A DNA stretch of 41,578 nt from CAZCEC01 sp964497615 (GTDB taxonomy: Bacteria > Chloroflexota > Anaerolineae > Anaerolineales > UBA6663), in the NCBI GenBank assembly GCA_964497615.1, contig CAZCEC010000059.1, positions 1 through 41,578 of the forward strand, read 5' to 3'. This document shows positions 32,360 to 40,518 of the stretch, one piece after another. Each line of letters opens with the position of its first letter. Position 1 is the stretch's first letter. The notes under the pieces are model-generated. The model was given only the letters and a program-made list of their open reading frames with translations. It was not told the DNA's origin and ran no database searches. Position numbers and translations under genes: made by a program.

Positions 32360-33112
32360 ATGCACAAGACCGCAGTGATGACAACCGTGAGGACGGCTTC
32401 GCCGTGGCCGTGGGTGCTGCTGGTGGGGCGCACCGGGCTGTTCATCCTCGCGCAAGCGGTGGCGGCGCTGGGCTTCTACCTGGGCGGCATGGCGGGAGCG
32501 TGGGAGTTGGCGGCGGCGTGGTGGCCGTTCGCGGTCACGGCCGCAAACCTGATCTGCCTGGCGGCGCTGGTGGCGCTGTTCCGGGCGGAGGGGCAATCGT
32601 ACTGGAGCGTCTTCCGCATCCGGCGGGAAGACGCGAAGGCCGACTGGCTGCCGCTGCTGGGGCTGCTGGTCATCACCGGGCCGGTGGGGTTTCTGCCCAA
32701 TGTCTGGCTGAGCAACTGGCTGTTTGGCGGGCTGGAGGCCGCGGTGGAATGGGTGGTGCGGCCGCTGCCGGTGTGGGCGGCCTACGCGGGCCTGGTCTTG
32801 TTCCCGGTGACGCAGGGGTTGGTGGAACTGGCGGTGTACTTCCTGTATGTGATGCCGCGGCTGGAGGCGCAGGGCGTGGGGCGCTGGACGGCGCTGACGC
32901 TGGCCGGGCTGGGGCTGGGCTTGCAGCACGCGGCGGTGCCGCTGCTGTTCGATGGGCGCTACCTGCTGTGGCGGGGGTTGATGTTTGTGCCCTTTGCCCT
33001 GCTGATGGGCGTGATCCTGCGCTGGCGGCCGCGGCTGCTGCCGTACATGGCGGTGGTGCACGTGCTGATGGACCTGTCGTTTGCGGCGATGCTGCTGAAC
33101 GTGACGTATTGA
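32360..33112 (+). CDS. CPBP-like (CAAX protease/bacteriocin-processing type) membrane protein, first copy
   Basis: 250 residues from the ATG at 32360, with AAGGAG about eight bases upstream. About seven hydrophobic segments. CPBP proteins are intramembrane glutamic proteases (Rce1-like), with motifs EExxxR, FxxxH and HxxxN/D. Here the C-terminal half reads TQGLVELAVYFLYVMPRLE (only one Glu, E156), QHAAVPLLFD (H190) and HVLMD (H234, D238). So the fold and His motifs match but the Glu pair and Arg are lost, making proteolysis doubtful. It is paralogous to the protein at 34045-34836 (shared (V)RTGL, LPRLE/MPRLE and QHxxxPLLFDxRYxxWR). The GNAT gene starts four nt after its stop. Confidence 0.8.
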   Translation: MHKTAVMTTVRTASPWPWVLLVGRTGLFILAQAVAALGFYLGGMAGAWELAAAWWPFAVTAANLICLAALVALFRAEGQSYWSVFRIRREDAKADWLPLLGLLVITGPVGFLPNVWLSNWLFGGLEAAVEWVVRPLPVWAAYAGLVLFPVTQGLVELAVYFLYVMPRLEAQGVGRWTALTLAGLGLGLQHAAVPLLFDGRYLLWRGLMFVPFALLMGVILRWRPRLLPYMAVVHVLMDLSFAAMLLNVTY

Positions 33113-33115
33113 CCT

Positions 33116-34042
33116 ATGACTCTAGCGAAGCGAACCTACGACGACTGCCAGGACTACTGGCGTATCCGCGAGTTTCTGCGCGAGGCGTACCGCTTGAATG
33201 GCCGGCGGGAGCGGTGCTGGTCCTTGCTGCGCTGGGACTACTGGCGCTGGCATGTGAACGAGAACATCCACCACTTCGACCTGGGCCAGGCGGTGGCGGT
33301 GTGGGAGGCGGACGGGCAGATCGCGGCGGTGCTTGGCCCAGACAACCCGGGCGAGGCGTTCTTCCAGGTACACCCGGCCTGGGAGGGGGCTGGCCTGCGG
33401 GCGGAGATGCTGGAGGCGGCCGAGGCGGGGTTGGCGGCCCAGCGGGCGGACGGGCGGCGGACGCTGACGGTGTGGGTGCATGGGGATGATGCGAGGATGC
33501 AGACGCTGGCGCGCGAGCGGGGCTACACGAAGACGGGGCCGGCCGAGCACATGCGGCGGCGGCCGATGGAGGCGCCGATTCCGGAGGCGCCGCCTGCAGC
33601 CGGGTACACGGTGCGGGCGCTGGGCGATGACGATGAACTGCTGGCGCGAAGCTGGCTGTCGTGGAAGGTCTTTCACCCGGACGAGCCAGATGAGAAGTAT
33701 CAGGGTTGGGAGTGGTATCGCAACGTGCAGCGGGTGCCGCTGTATCGGCGCGACCTGGACCTGGTGGCCGTGGCTGGTGATGGGGAACTGGCGGCCTTTG
33801 CGACGGTATGGCTGGACGACGTCAACCGGATGGTGGTGTTTGAACCGGTGGGCACGCACCCAGCGCACCAGCGGCGTGGGCTGGGCAAGGCGGTGATGAC
33901 CGAGGGGCTGCGGCGGGCGGCGCGGCTGGGGGCGACGCTGGCGACGGTGAGCTCCTATGGCGCGGGGGCGCACGCGCTGTATGCGGCCATGGGGTTTACC
34001 GAATTTGACTTGCTGGAACCGTGGGAGCGGGAGTGGAGCTAG
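33116..34042 (+). CDS. Tandem-GNAT N-acetyltransferase
   Basis: 308 residues from the ATG at 33116, three nt after the upstream gene stops. Two GNAT modules: the N-terminal one (~1-150; ends in AGLAAQRADGRRTLTVWVHG and ARERGYTKTGP) lacks a clear acetyl-CoA loop. The C-terminal one (~165-308) has THPAHQRRGLGKAVMTEGLRRA, the Q/RxxGxG/A acetyl-CoA loop, followed by AHALYAAMGFTEFD. So it transfers acetyl groups to an unknown amine; the N-terminal module is probably structural. It is flanked by two paralogous CPBP-like membrane proteins, two nt from the next start. Confidence 0.92.
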   Translation: MTLAKRTYDDCQDYWRIREFLREAYRLNGRRERCWSLLRWDYWRWHVNENIHHFDLGQAVAVWEADGQIAAVLGPDNPGEAFFQVHPAWEGAGLRAEMLEAAEAGLAAQRADGRRTLTVWVHGDDARMQTLARERGYTKTGPAEHMRRRPMEAPIPEAPPAAGYTVRALGDDDELLARSWLSWKVFHPDEPDEKYQGWEWYRNVQRVPLYRRDLDLVAVAGDGELAAFATVWLDDVNRMVVFEPVGTHPAHQRRGLGKAVMTEGLRRAARLGATLATVSSYGAGAHALYAAMGFTEFDLLEPWEREWS

Positions 34043-34044
34043 CG

Positions 34045-34836
34045 ATGACAACAGCGACGAAGGCCGCGACCGGACCGGTGGCGGGGCGGGCGGAGGCGCG
34101 GCCCGCTGTGGCCGGCTGGGGGCCGGTGCTGACGGTGCTAGTGGCGCGCACGGGCTTGGCCCTGATCGTGCAGGCGGCGCTGGCGGGGTTCTTCTGGCTG
34201 CGGGGGGAGGCCGACCCATGGCGGGCCAGCATTCCGTGGTGGTCCATTTATGGCACGGCGATTGACGCGGGCTGCCTGATCCTGCTGACGGTGCTGCTGA
34301 GGCGGGAGGGCAAATCGCTGCTGGACTTGCTGCGCAGCCGGGGCGGGAGTGTGGGGCGCGACTTGCTGCTGGCCCTGGTGCTGCTGGCGGTGATGTTCCC
34401 GGTGGCGATTGTGGCCAATGCCATGCTGGCCGGGTGGCTGATCTACGGTGTGCCGCAGCCCGTGATCATGGAGGGCTGGCTGATGGGGCGGCACCTGCCG
34501 CTGTGGGCGGCGGTGTACAGCTTGGCGGTGTGGTGGCTGATCTGGTCGCCGACGGAACAGATGACCTACAACGGCTACGTGCTGCCGCGGCTGGAAGCGC
34601 TGACCGGCCGGCCCTGGCTGGCGGTGGCGCTGGTGGGCTTTTGGTGGGCGTTCCAGCACTGCGTCTTCCCGCTGTTGTTCGATTGGCGCTACGTGGCGTG
34701 GCGGTTCCTGGTGTTCTTGCCGGTGTCGGTCATCATGCCAGTGTTGTTTCGGAAGCTGCGCCGGCTGCGGCCGCTGATCTTCACGCACTGGGTGATGGAC
34801 CTGATGGGCGCGCTGATGACGATTGCGTTCGAGTGA
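34045..34836 (+). CDS. CPBP-like membrane protein, second copy
   Basis: 263 residues from the ATG at 34045, with GGAG seven to eight bases upstream; a GTG at 34021 inside the preceding gene is less likely. About seven hydrophobic segments. Motif 1 reads PTEQMTYNGYVLPRLE (E171; second Glu replaced by Gln, Arg by Asn), motif 2 WAFQH (H205), and motif 3 HWVMD (H248, D252). It is thus closer to the canonical CPBP site than its paralogue at 32360, but still lacks one Glu. Such proteins mature or destroy peptides or, in bacteria, confer self-immunity. It continues the same operon, 11 nt before the next start. Confidence 0.85.
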   Translation: MTTATKAATGPVAGRAEARPAVAGWGPVLTVLVARTGLALIVQAALAGFFWLRGEADPWRASIPWWSIYGTAIDAGCLILLTVLLRREGKSLLDLLRSRGGSVGRDLLLALVLLAVMFPVAIVANAMLAGWLIYGVPQPVIMEGWLMGRHLPLWAAVYSLAVWWLIWSPTEQMTYNGYVLPRLEALTGRPWLAVALVGFWWAFQHCVFPLLFDWRYVAWRFLVFLPVSVIMPVLFRKLRRLRPLIFTHWVMDLMGALMTIAFE

Positions 34837-34847
34837 AGGAGCCAGAT

Positions 34848-35426
34848 ATGAAACGCCCCCTCCAACTGATCCTGGGTCTGCTGCTGGGCGCGGTGTTCAC
34901 CTGTGCCCTGGTGGCCGTGCTGGGGCTGACCCTGTTCCGCTCGACGGTGATCACTGTGCTGAGCGGCGTGCAGGCGGAGCCGGGCGAGGCGGACCGCGTG
35001 GCGCAGGCGATTGCCGAGATTACGGTGCCCGCGGGCTACACCGGCGCGGTGGCGGTGCAGTTCGCCGATTTTGAGGTGGCCGGCTACAACGGCCCCGACG
35101 GGCACAGCCACATCTATCTGTTCCAACTCCCGCCCAATTGGCACGTTGACCAGGCGGAGTTGGAGCGCCAATGGGAAACGTCGCTCGATGACCTGGGCAT
35201 TGCCACTGGCCCCGACATGCAAGTGATCGCGCAGGACCCGGTGACGATTCGGGGGCAGGCCACTACCCTGGTGACGAGCGAAGGCGACAATGGCGCGGGG
35301 GAGCGCATTCGCTCGGCCAACGCCGCATTCCAGGGCAAGGACGGCCAGGCGCTGTTGTCCTTCTCCGGTCTGGCGGCCCATTGGGACACGGCGATCATCG
35401 AGACCTTCATCGCTTCGATGCGGTAG
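34848..35426 (+). CDS. Small membrane-anchored protein, function unknown
   Basis: 192 residues from the ATG at 34848, with AAGGAG six bases upstream; the longer frame from 34434 is a shadow. One N-terminal membrane segment (~6-28), then a soluble extracytoplasmic domain (motifs PAGYTGAVAVQFADFEVAGY and SHIYLFQLPPNWHVDQAELE). The C-terminal part ends SGLAAHWDTAIIETFIASMR. I do not recognise the family; the layout recalls lipoprotein-like proteins related to DUF-type 'surface' domains. It lies in an operon between the second CPBP-like gene and the anchored hydrolase. Confidence 0.8.
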   Translation: MKRPLQLILGLLLGAVFTCALVAVLGLTLFRSTVITVLSGVQAEPGEADRVAQAIAEITVPAGYTGAVAVQFADFEVAGYNGPDGHSHIYLFQLPPNWHVDQAELERQWETSLDDLGIATGPDMQVIAQDPVTIRGQATTLVTSEGDNGAGERIRSANAAFQGKDGQALLSFSGLAAHWDTAIIETFIASMR

Positions 35427-35460
35427 CCGCGGCTGTTTCGGATCGGTCGGGAATATCAAC

Positions 35461-37020
35461 ATGGCAACCGATACAATCACCAAGGTCCCGGCCGGCCCAA
35501 AGGCTGGCCCGGAGGCACTGCGCCGTGCCTGGGCCAGCGGGTGGCTGCGGGCCGCCCTGGCGCTGCTGGCCGCGGCGGGGGCGGGCGCGCTGGCGGCGGT
35601 CGCCATGCCGCGCGGGCCGGCGACGACGCTCGAGGCGCTGGCGACGTTGGCGGCAGGGCTGGGGGTCGGCATCCTTGCCGGCTGGCTGCTGCCGTCGCGC
35701 TGGACGTATTTGCTGGCTCCCCTGGCGCACGTCATTGCGATTGAGATCGCGCGGCTGGAGGTGCCGGGGCCGACGGTGGATGCGCCGCGGCTGGACTCAG
35801 CGTTTGGGGTGCTGGCACTGGTGCTGGGGCGCGGGTTCCACGGGTTGGTGGGGCTGCTGCCGATGCTGGCGGGCGTGAGCATCGGAGCGGCGCTGGCGCG
35901 GCGCTGGTCGGGCGCGGAAGGAGGGCCGAGACCGTTCGCGCGGCGGCTGCCAATGCTGACGGGCGCGCTGTTGCTGGCGGTGTTTGTCGTGGCGTTGGTG
36001 TGGCCCGCCAGCACGCCGCCGATTCTGGGCGCGGACGGCAAGCCGCTGCCGGGGAGCATCGCGGAAATGCGGATGATCCCGGTGGGCGACGGGCAGCAGG
36101 CCATCGTGATGCGGGGCAAGGACGTGAACAACCCAGTGCTGCTGTACCTGAGCGGGGGACCGGGGCAGAGCGACCTGCCGTATGTGCGGGCGATCTTCCA
36201 TGACCTGGAAGAAGACTTTGTGGTGGTGGCGTGGGACCAGCGCGGGGTGGGCAAGTCCTATGAGGCGCTGGATCCGTCGGCCACGCTGACGCTTGACCGG
36301 GCAGTGACGGACGTGATCGAGGTTACCCACTATCTGCGGGAGCGGTTTGCCGAGGAGAAAATCTACCTGGCGGGGGTGTCGTGGGGGAGCACGCTGGGGG
36401 TGCTGGCGGTGCAGCGCGAGCCGGAACTGTTCCACGCCTGGATTGGCAGCGGGCAGATGGTGAGCCAGCGCGAGACGGATGCGCGGCTGTATGCCGACCT
36501 GTTGAGGCTGGCGGATGAGCGCGGCGACGCGGCGCTGAAGGAGCAATTGCTGGCATACGGCGCGCCGCCGTACGAAGACCTGATGGCATATGTCTTCGTG
36601 ATGGGCTACTACGACGCCCTGACGCCGGCTTATGCGCCCTCGGCAAGATACCTGGAACTGGGGCAGGCGGCCAACCTGGGGCCGTGGGGGGTGCTGGCGC
36701 AGGAGTACAATCTCGTGGAGAAGGTGAATGTGATGCGGGGCTTTATGGACGAGGCCAGTATCATGTATCCGCAGCTCCAGGGGCTGGACTTCCGGCGCGA
36801 CGTGCCGCGGCTGGAGGTGCCGGTGTACATCTTCGATGGGGAAGCGGAACTGACGGCGCGGCGCGACCTGGCGTGGGAGTGGTTCGATCTGCTGGAGGCG
36901 CCCAGCAAGCAGATGTTCACGTTCGCGGGCGCCTCGCACACGGTGGCGATGGAGCAGGTGGACGCGTTCCACCAGATTTTGCTGGAGACGATTCTGCCGG
37001 AGACGTATCCGGGCCGTTGA
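35461..37020 (+). CDS. Alpha/beta hydrolase (proline iminopeptidase-like) with N-terminal membrane domain
   Basis: 519 residues from the ATG at 35461. Residues ~28-185 hold about five hydrophobic segments; the rest is an S33-type alpha/beta hydrolase. Oxyanion motif SGGPGQSD (~231-238), VAWDQRGVGKS (~256-266), nucleophile GVSWG (S307), acidic residue near FDGE (~457) and catalytic His in GASHTV (~493). Proline iminopeptidases of this family are normally soluble and ~310 residues; here the hydrolase follows a membrane-embedded domain. It probably faces outward, cleaving peptides or esters near the membrane. The stop overlaps the ribosome region of the ABC ATPase gene, whose ATG is two nt downstream. 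Confidence 0.9.
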   Translation: MATDTITKVPAGPKAGPEALRRAWASGWLRAALALLAAAGAGALAAVAMPRGPATTLEALATLAAGLGVGILAGWLLPSRWTYLLAPLAHVIAIEIARLEVPGPTVDAPRLDSAFGVLALVLGRGFHGLVGLLPMLAGVSIGAALARRWSGAEGGPRPFARRLPMLTGALLLAVFVVALVWPASTPPILGADGKPLPGSIAEMRMIPVGDGQQAIVMRGKDVNNPVLLYLSGGPGQSDLPYVRAIFHDLEEDFVVVAWDQRGVGKSYEALDPSATLTLDRAVTDVIEVTHYLRERFAEEKIYLAGVSWGSTLGVLAVQREPELFHAWIGSGQMVSQRETDARLYADLLRLADERGDAALKEQLLAYGAPPYEDLMAYVFVMGYYDALTPAYAPSARYLELGQAANLGPWGVLAQEYNLVEKVNVMRGFMDEASIMYPQLQGLDFRRDVPRLEVPVYIFDGEAELTARRDLAWEWFDLLEAPSKQMFTFAGASHTVAMEQVDAFHQILLETILPETYPGR

Positions 37021-37021
37021 C

Positions 37022-37792
37022 ATGGAAGCCTCGCTGCTGATCGAGACCAGGAACCTGACGCGGCACTATGGCTCGCTGAGGGCGGTGCAGGACCTCAACC
37101 TGGCGGTGCGGGCGGGCGAACTGTATGGGTTCCTGGGGCCGAACGGCGCCGGCAAGAGCACCACCCTGCGGATGCTGGCCGGCGTGCTGCGCCCCACGGC
37201 CGGCGCGGCCGTGGTGGCCGGGCACGAGGTGCAGGCTGAGGCCATGCAGGCCAAGCGCTCCACCGGCTTCATGCCCGACGAGCCGGCGGTCTACGAGCAG
37301 TTGACGGGGCGGGAGTTCCTGCGGTTCGTGGGCGGGCTGTACGGCCTCAGCGACGCGGCGATTGACGAACGCGCCGCCGCGCTGCTGCGCCTTCTCGACC
37401 TGAGCGACAAGGCGGACGATGAAATCCGCGGATATTCGCACGGGATGCGCCAGAAGATTGTGCTGTGCACGGCGCTGCTGCACGAGCCGCGGGTGCTGCT
37501 GCTGGATGAGCCGCTGTCGGGCCTCGACCCGCACAGCGCCCGGCGGGTGAAGGAGACCCTGCGCGAATTCTGCCGGCGCGGCGGGGCAGTGCTGCTCTCC
37601 ACCCACACGCTGGAAGTGGCCGAGCGGCTGTGCGACCGGGTGGGCATCCTACACCAGGGCCGGCTGATCGCCGAGGGTACGATGGACGACCTGCGGGCGC
37701 AGGCGCACGGGGCGGCGGGCGCGACCCTGGAGGACTTGTTCCTCCAACTCACCGGCGGCGAGGCCTGGGCCGAGGTCGTGCGGGCACTGTAG
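37022..37792 (+). CDS. ABC transporter ATP-binding protein
   Basis: 256 residues from the ATG at 37022, two nt after the hydrolase stop. Walker A GPNGAGKST (39-47), signature YSHGMRQKI (138-146), Walker B VLLLDEP (158-164) and the H-loop THTLE are intact. The Q-loop region reads GFMPDEPAVY, with an acidic residue where Gln is usual, as in many CcmA/NatA-type exporter ATPases. It energises the adjoining permease, most likely an exporter. The ATG of the permease follows six nt after its stop. Confidence 0.95.
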   Translation: MEASLLIETRNLTRHYGSLRAVQDLNLAVRAGELYGFLGPNGAGKSTTLRMLAGVLRPTAGAAVVAGHEVQAEAMQAKRSTGFMPDEPAVYEQLTGREFLRFVGGLYGLSDAAIDERAAALLRLLDLSDKADDEIRGYSHGMRQKIVLCTALLHEPRVLLLDEPLSGLDPHSARRVKETLREFCRRGGAVLLSTHTLEVAERLCDRVGILHQGRLIAEGTMDDLRAQAHGAAGATLEDLFLQLTGGEAWAEVVRAL

Positions 37793-37798
37793 GGCGCC

Positions 37799-39448
37799 AT
37801 GCTCTGGAAGATCATGCGGCCGCGCTGGTGGCTGGTCCAGCGCCAATTCACCGGCCTAAGCGGGCGCCGCCGGCTGATCGTCCCCGCGGCGGGACTGCTG
37901 GCGCTCGCGGGTGTGGGCTGGCTGTTCAACCGGCTGGTGGGGTGGCTGGCGGGGGCCGGCGGCGACGCGGCCCTGCTGACCTTCGTGCCGAGCGCTCTGA
38001 GCGGGATGCTGTTCTTTGCGCTGCTGCAGCTTGGCGACCTGCTTTACCAGTTTTACCTGGCCCCAGACCTGGCCTATCTGCAATCCGCGCCGGTGGGGCG
38101 CGGCCACTTGTTCGCGGCGCGAATGCTCACGAGCTTGCCGATCATGGCGCTGCCGGCTGGGGCCGCCGCGCTCGTCATGGCCGCGCTGGGTGTCGCGCAG
38201 GGGGCGTCCTTCGCCTACTATCCGGCGGTGTTGGGGCTGGTACTGGGATTGGCCTGCCTGGCGACGGCGGTGGGCGTGGCCCTGGTGATCGGCATTGCGA
38301 GCCTCATCCCGCCCCCGCGGCTGCGGCGGTGGCTGCCCGCCGCCCTGGCGCTGGGCAGCCTGGCCAGCCTGCTGCTGCACCAAGTTGTGTTCAGCCGGCT
38401 GGCGGGGTGGGCGCCGCTGGCGCGCCTGCTGGGCGGGGCGGCGGTGGAACCCGGGCGGCTGGCGCTGGCGGCGCTCGTGGGCCTGGCCGCCGCGCTGGCG
38501 GTGGTGGGCGTGGACTGGTGGCTGTTTATCACGGTCCATGCGCGCACCGCCGACAGCCTGGGGACCGCCGTGGCCGCGGCTCGGACCGCGCGGCGGCAAC
38601 CACTGTTCACCCGCGCGGCCATGGCGCTGGCCACGCCCTTTCCACCCACACAGCGTCCGATTGTAAGGAAAGAATGGCTGAGCCTGCTGCGCGATCCCCA
38701 GCAACTCATCAACCTGTGGATCGTGCCCCTGGTGATGGCGGTGCTGCTGCTGCCGTGGCTGATGAGCAACCGCGAGAGCGGCGGCGGTCTGAGCGTGCTC
38801 AGCTTCTGGCTGCTGCTGATCTACGCAACCCTGTTCGGGCTGAATGCCAGCCAGGGCGCCACGCTGCCGGCGTTTCCGCTGGAGGGAAGACGGCTGATGC
38901 TGCTGCGGCAGGCGGGCGCCGCGATGCGGACCGTCATGTGGGCCAAGTTCTGGGCCGGCTATCTGCCGGCCCTCATGGCCTGGGCGGCGGTGCTGGCGGC
39001 GTATGGCCTGTTCCTGAGCCTGCCCCTCTGGCAGATTGGGTGGCTGGCGCTGACGGTGGCGGCCGGCCTATCCGGCGGCTGCGCCATCATGCTGGCGGCG
39101 GGCGCATTGACGGCGGACTTTTCATTGACCGCGCCGCGTCCTAAGGCGGCAGGTCAATCGTCCGGCTGGAGCTGGCTGGGGCTGCTGCTGGGAGGTGTTT
39201 GGGAGGGCGCATGCCTGGCGTTGTCGGCCTGGCTGCTGCTGGCGCTCGCGGGCGATACGCCGCTGGGGAAGACGACCCAAACGGTGCTGGGGGTGATGCC
39301 GCCGCTCGGCCAACTGCTTGATCCCGCCGAGTGGCGCTTCCCTGCTGGCGCGGTGCTGGTGCTAGGGGGCGTGGTGTTGGCGATCGCGTGGCTGTGGCGG
39401 ACGGCCCGGCGCCGTCTGGAGACGTGGGAGCCGGTCACCGGCTCATAA
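37799..39448 (+). CDS. ABC exporter permease, ABC-2-like polytopic protein
   Basis: 549 residues from the ATG at 37799. About twelve hydrophobic segments in two halves, separated by a cytosolic Arg/Ala-rich stretch (~250-300, ending RPIVRKEWLSLLRDPQQL). The KEWLxLxRDPQ motif is typical of large ABC-2-like permeases encoded next to NatA-type ATPases. With the upstream ATPase it should form an efflux system. No periplasmic partner. It ends the plus-strand operon; a dispersed GGTTCGGCGG repeat follows the stop. Confidence 0.88.
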   Translation: MLWKIMRPRWWLVQRQFTGLSGRRRLIVPAAGLLALAGVGWLFNRLVGWLAGAGGDAALLTFVPSALSGMLFFALLQLGDLLYQFYLAPDLAYLQSAPVGRGHLFAARMLTSLPIMALPAGAAALVMAALGVAQGASFAYYPAVLGLVLGLACLATAVGVALVIGIASLIPPPRLRRWLPAALALGSLASLLLHQVVFSRLAGWAPLARLLGGAAVEPGRLALAALVGLAAALAVVGVDWWLFITVHARTADSLGTAVAAARTARRQPLFTRAAMALATPFPPTQRPIVRKEWLSLLRDPQQLINLWIVPLVMAVLLLPWLMSNRESGGGLSVLSFWLLLIYATLFGLNASQGATLPAFPLEGRRLMLLRQAGAAMRTVMWAKFWAGYLPALMAWAAVLAAYGLFLSLPLWQIGWLALTVAAGLSGGCAIMLAAGALTADFSLTAPRPKAAGQSSGWSWLGLLLGGVWEGACLALSAWLLLALAGDTPLGKTTQTVLGVMPPLGQLLDPAEWRFPAGAVLVLGGVVLAIAWLWRTARRRLETWEPVTGS

Positions 39449-39483
39449 TATATTGCATCATCCTGATTGCCTTATGCCAGCCG

Positions 39484-39548
39484 GGGTTCGGCGGCAAAAC
39501 CGGCCGCCGTCGCGGGGCATAAAGCACCCGCGCTACGAGGCGTAACTC
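39484..39548 (+). repeat. Intergenic GGTTCGGCGG...GCATAAAGCACCCGCGCTACGAGG repeat
   Basis: Nearly identical to the first copy at 21841 over its central ~60 nt. Located in the gap between two converging operons (permease end at 39448, MEMO-like end at 39563), where it could also act as a transcript end. Confidence 0.75.
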
Positions 39549-39562
39549 ATTGTGGAATCCGC

Positions 39563-40432
39563 TCAAGGCCGCCACTCCATCAGGGCGGCGGCGACCCAGG
39601 TGGGCGGGGGCGAGTTGTAGAGGGCGGCGGCGTCGGTGTAGGTGAGGTCCAGGACGCGGCCCTGCATCGGGCCGCGCAGGTAGCGGAAGACCTGTCCGGC
39701 GTCGCGGGCGTCGCTCTTGGCTTCGACGCAGTGCGTGTTGTAGCCCCAATAGTCGCCGCGCGCCAGGATTTCCATGCCGGCCTCGATGGTGCGCCGGGCG
39801 TGGCCGAGGCCGGCTGAGTCCGGCATGAGGGCGTCGTAGGGGGCGTCGCCGTAGCCGATGCCGTGATGGAAGGCGTCGGCGGTGGAGACGACGACGGCGT
39901 TCTCGGCTTCGCGGGCGAGGATTTCGATGTGGGGCAGGCGCTCGGGGTGGCCGCCGGCCAGATAGGGGTAGCGTTCGACGACGCGCGGGCCGGTGATGCC
40001 GCGCCGCCGGGTTTCGGCTCTCCAGAAGTGACGAAAACTGATCAGGGCGTGGTCGCGCAGCCACTCGCCGCGGCTGCCCAGGCCAGGACCCTGGAGGCCC
40101 CAGAACGGCCACTGGGCCGGGTCCTCGCCCTGCGCCACGCGCACACGGGCATCCTGCATCTCGTCGGTGAAGGCGTGCAGGACGCTGATGACGATGACGG
40201 TGTCCGCGCCGGAGTCAAGGCAGGCGTTGACGACGGCGGCGATTTGGTGGCCGCAATCGAACACGCCCGCATGGGGGAAGACGAGGACCCCGCCCGCGCG
40301 CAGGGTGGGCGCGAGGTCCCACTGGCGGGCGCGCTCGAGGCGCTCGAGGGTGCCGCGCTCGCCGAGGGCGGCGTGCTCGTCGCGGTAGAGCTGGTGGATG
40401 GCTTGCTGGAGGGCGGCGCGGTCAAGGTCCAT
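39563..40432 (-). CDS. MEMO1-like protein (AmmeMemoRadiSam protein B family)
   Basis: 289 residues from the ATG at 40432, with AGGAG eight to nine bases upstream. MEMO1-type proteins share a fold with extradiol dioxygenases and bind a metal through His, His, His and Cys. Here FPHAGVFDCG gives H54, VISVLH gives H86, STADAFHHG gives H189/H190 and YNTHCVEAKS gives C235. This matches the order PHAG, SHH, DxxH, NTxC known from MEMO1. The family assignment is by motif and the overall identity is probably low. The usual partners (AMMECR1 and a radical SAM protein) are not in the window. Function is not settled even for relatives; redox or metal-linked. It follows the epimerase gene on the same strand, separated by a perfect hairpin. 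Confidence 0.65.
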   Translation of the reverse strand: MDLDRAALQQAIHQLYRDEHAALGERGTLERLERARQWDLAPTLRAGGVLVFPHAGVFDCGHQIAAVVNACLDSGADTVIVISVLHAFTDEMQDARVRVAQGEDPAQWPFWGLQGPGLGSRGEWLRDHALISFRHFWRAETRRRGITGPRVVERYPYLAGGHPERLPHIEILAREAENAVVVSTADAFHHGIGYGDAPYDALMPDSAGLGHARRTIEAGMEILARGDYWGYNTHCVEAKSDARDAGQVFRYLRGPMQGRVLDLTYTDAAALYNSPPPTWVAAALMEWRP

Positions 40433-40463
40433 CGGCGAGGCTCCTGGGAAGCGCTTTTTTCTT

Positions 40464-40513
40464 GGTGTGGGTGGGGCGGGGATGATGTTCATCATCCCCG
40501 CCCCACCCACACC
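40464..40513. other. Perfect 23-bp hairpin with GTTC loop between the epimerase and MEMO1-like genes
   Basis: Arms 40464-40486 and 40491-40513 are perfectly complementary around the 4-nt loop GTTC. On the - strand, the direction of both flanking genes, it lies six nt after the epimerase stop and is followed by A-rich sequence, not by T. The T run (six T at 40455-40460) is on the + strand upstream. So it is not a canonical terminator; it may be a processing, stabilising or attenuating structure, or a repeat. Confidence 0.7.
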
Positions 40514-40518
40514 TATTC

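Noticed and set aside
28559..39448. A known bacteriocin or lanthipeptide cluster
   Set aside because: No precursor peptide, lanthionine synthetase, cyclodehydratase or radical SAM gene was found, and the CPBP-like proteins lack the full catalytic motif.
40464..40513. The 23-bp hairpin as a rho-independent terminator
   Set aside because: Both flanking genes are on the - strand, and in that direction the stem is followed by A-rich, not T-rich, sequence.
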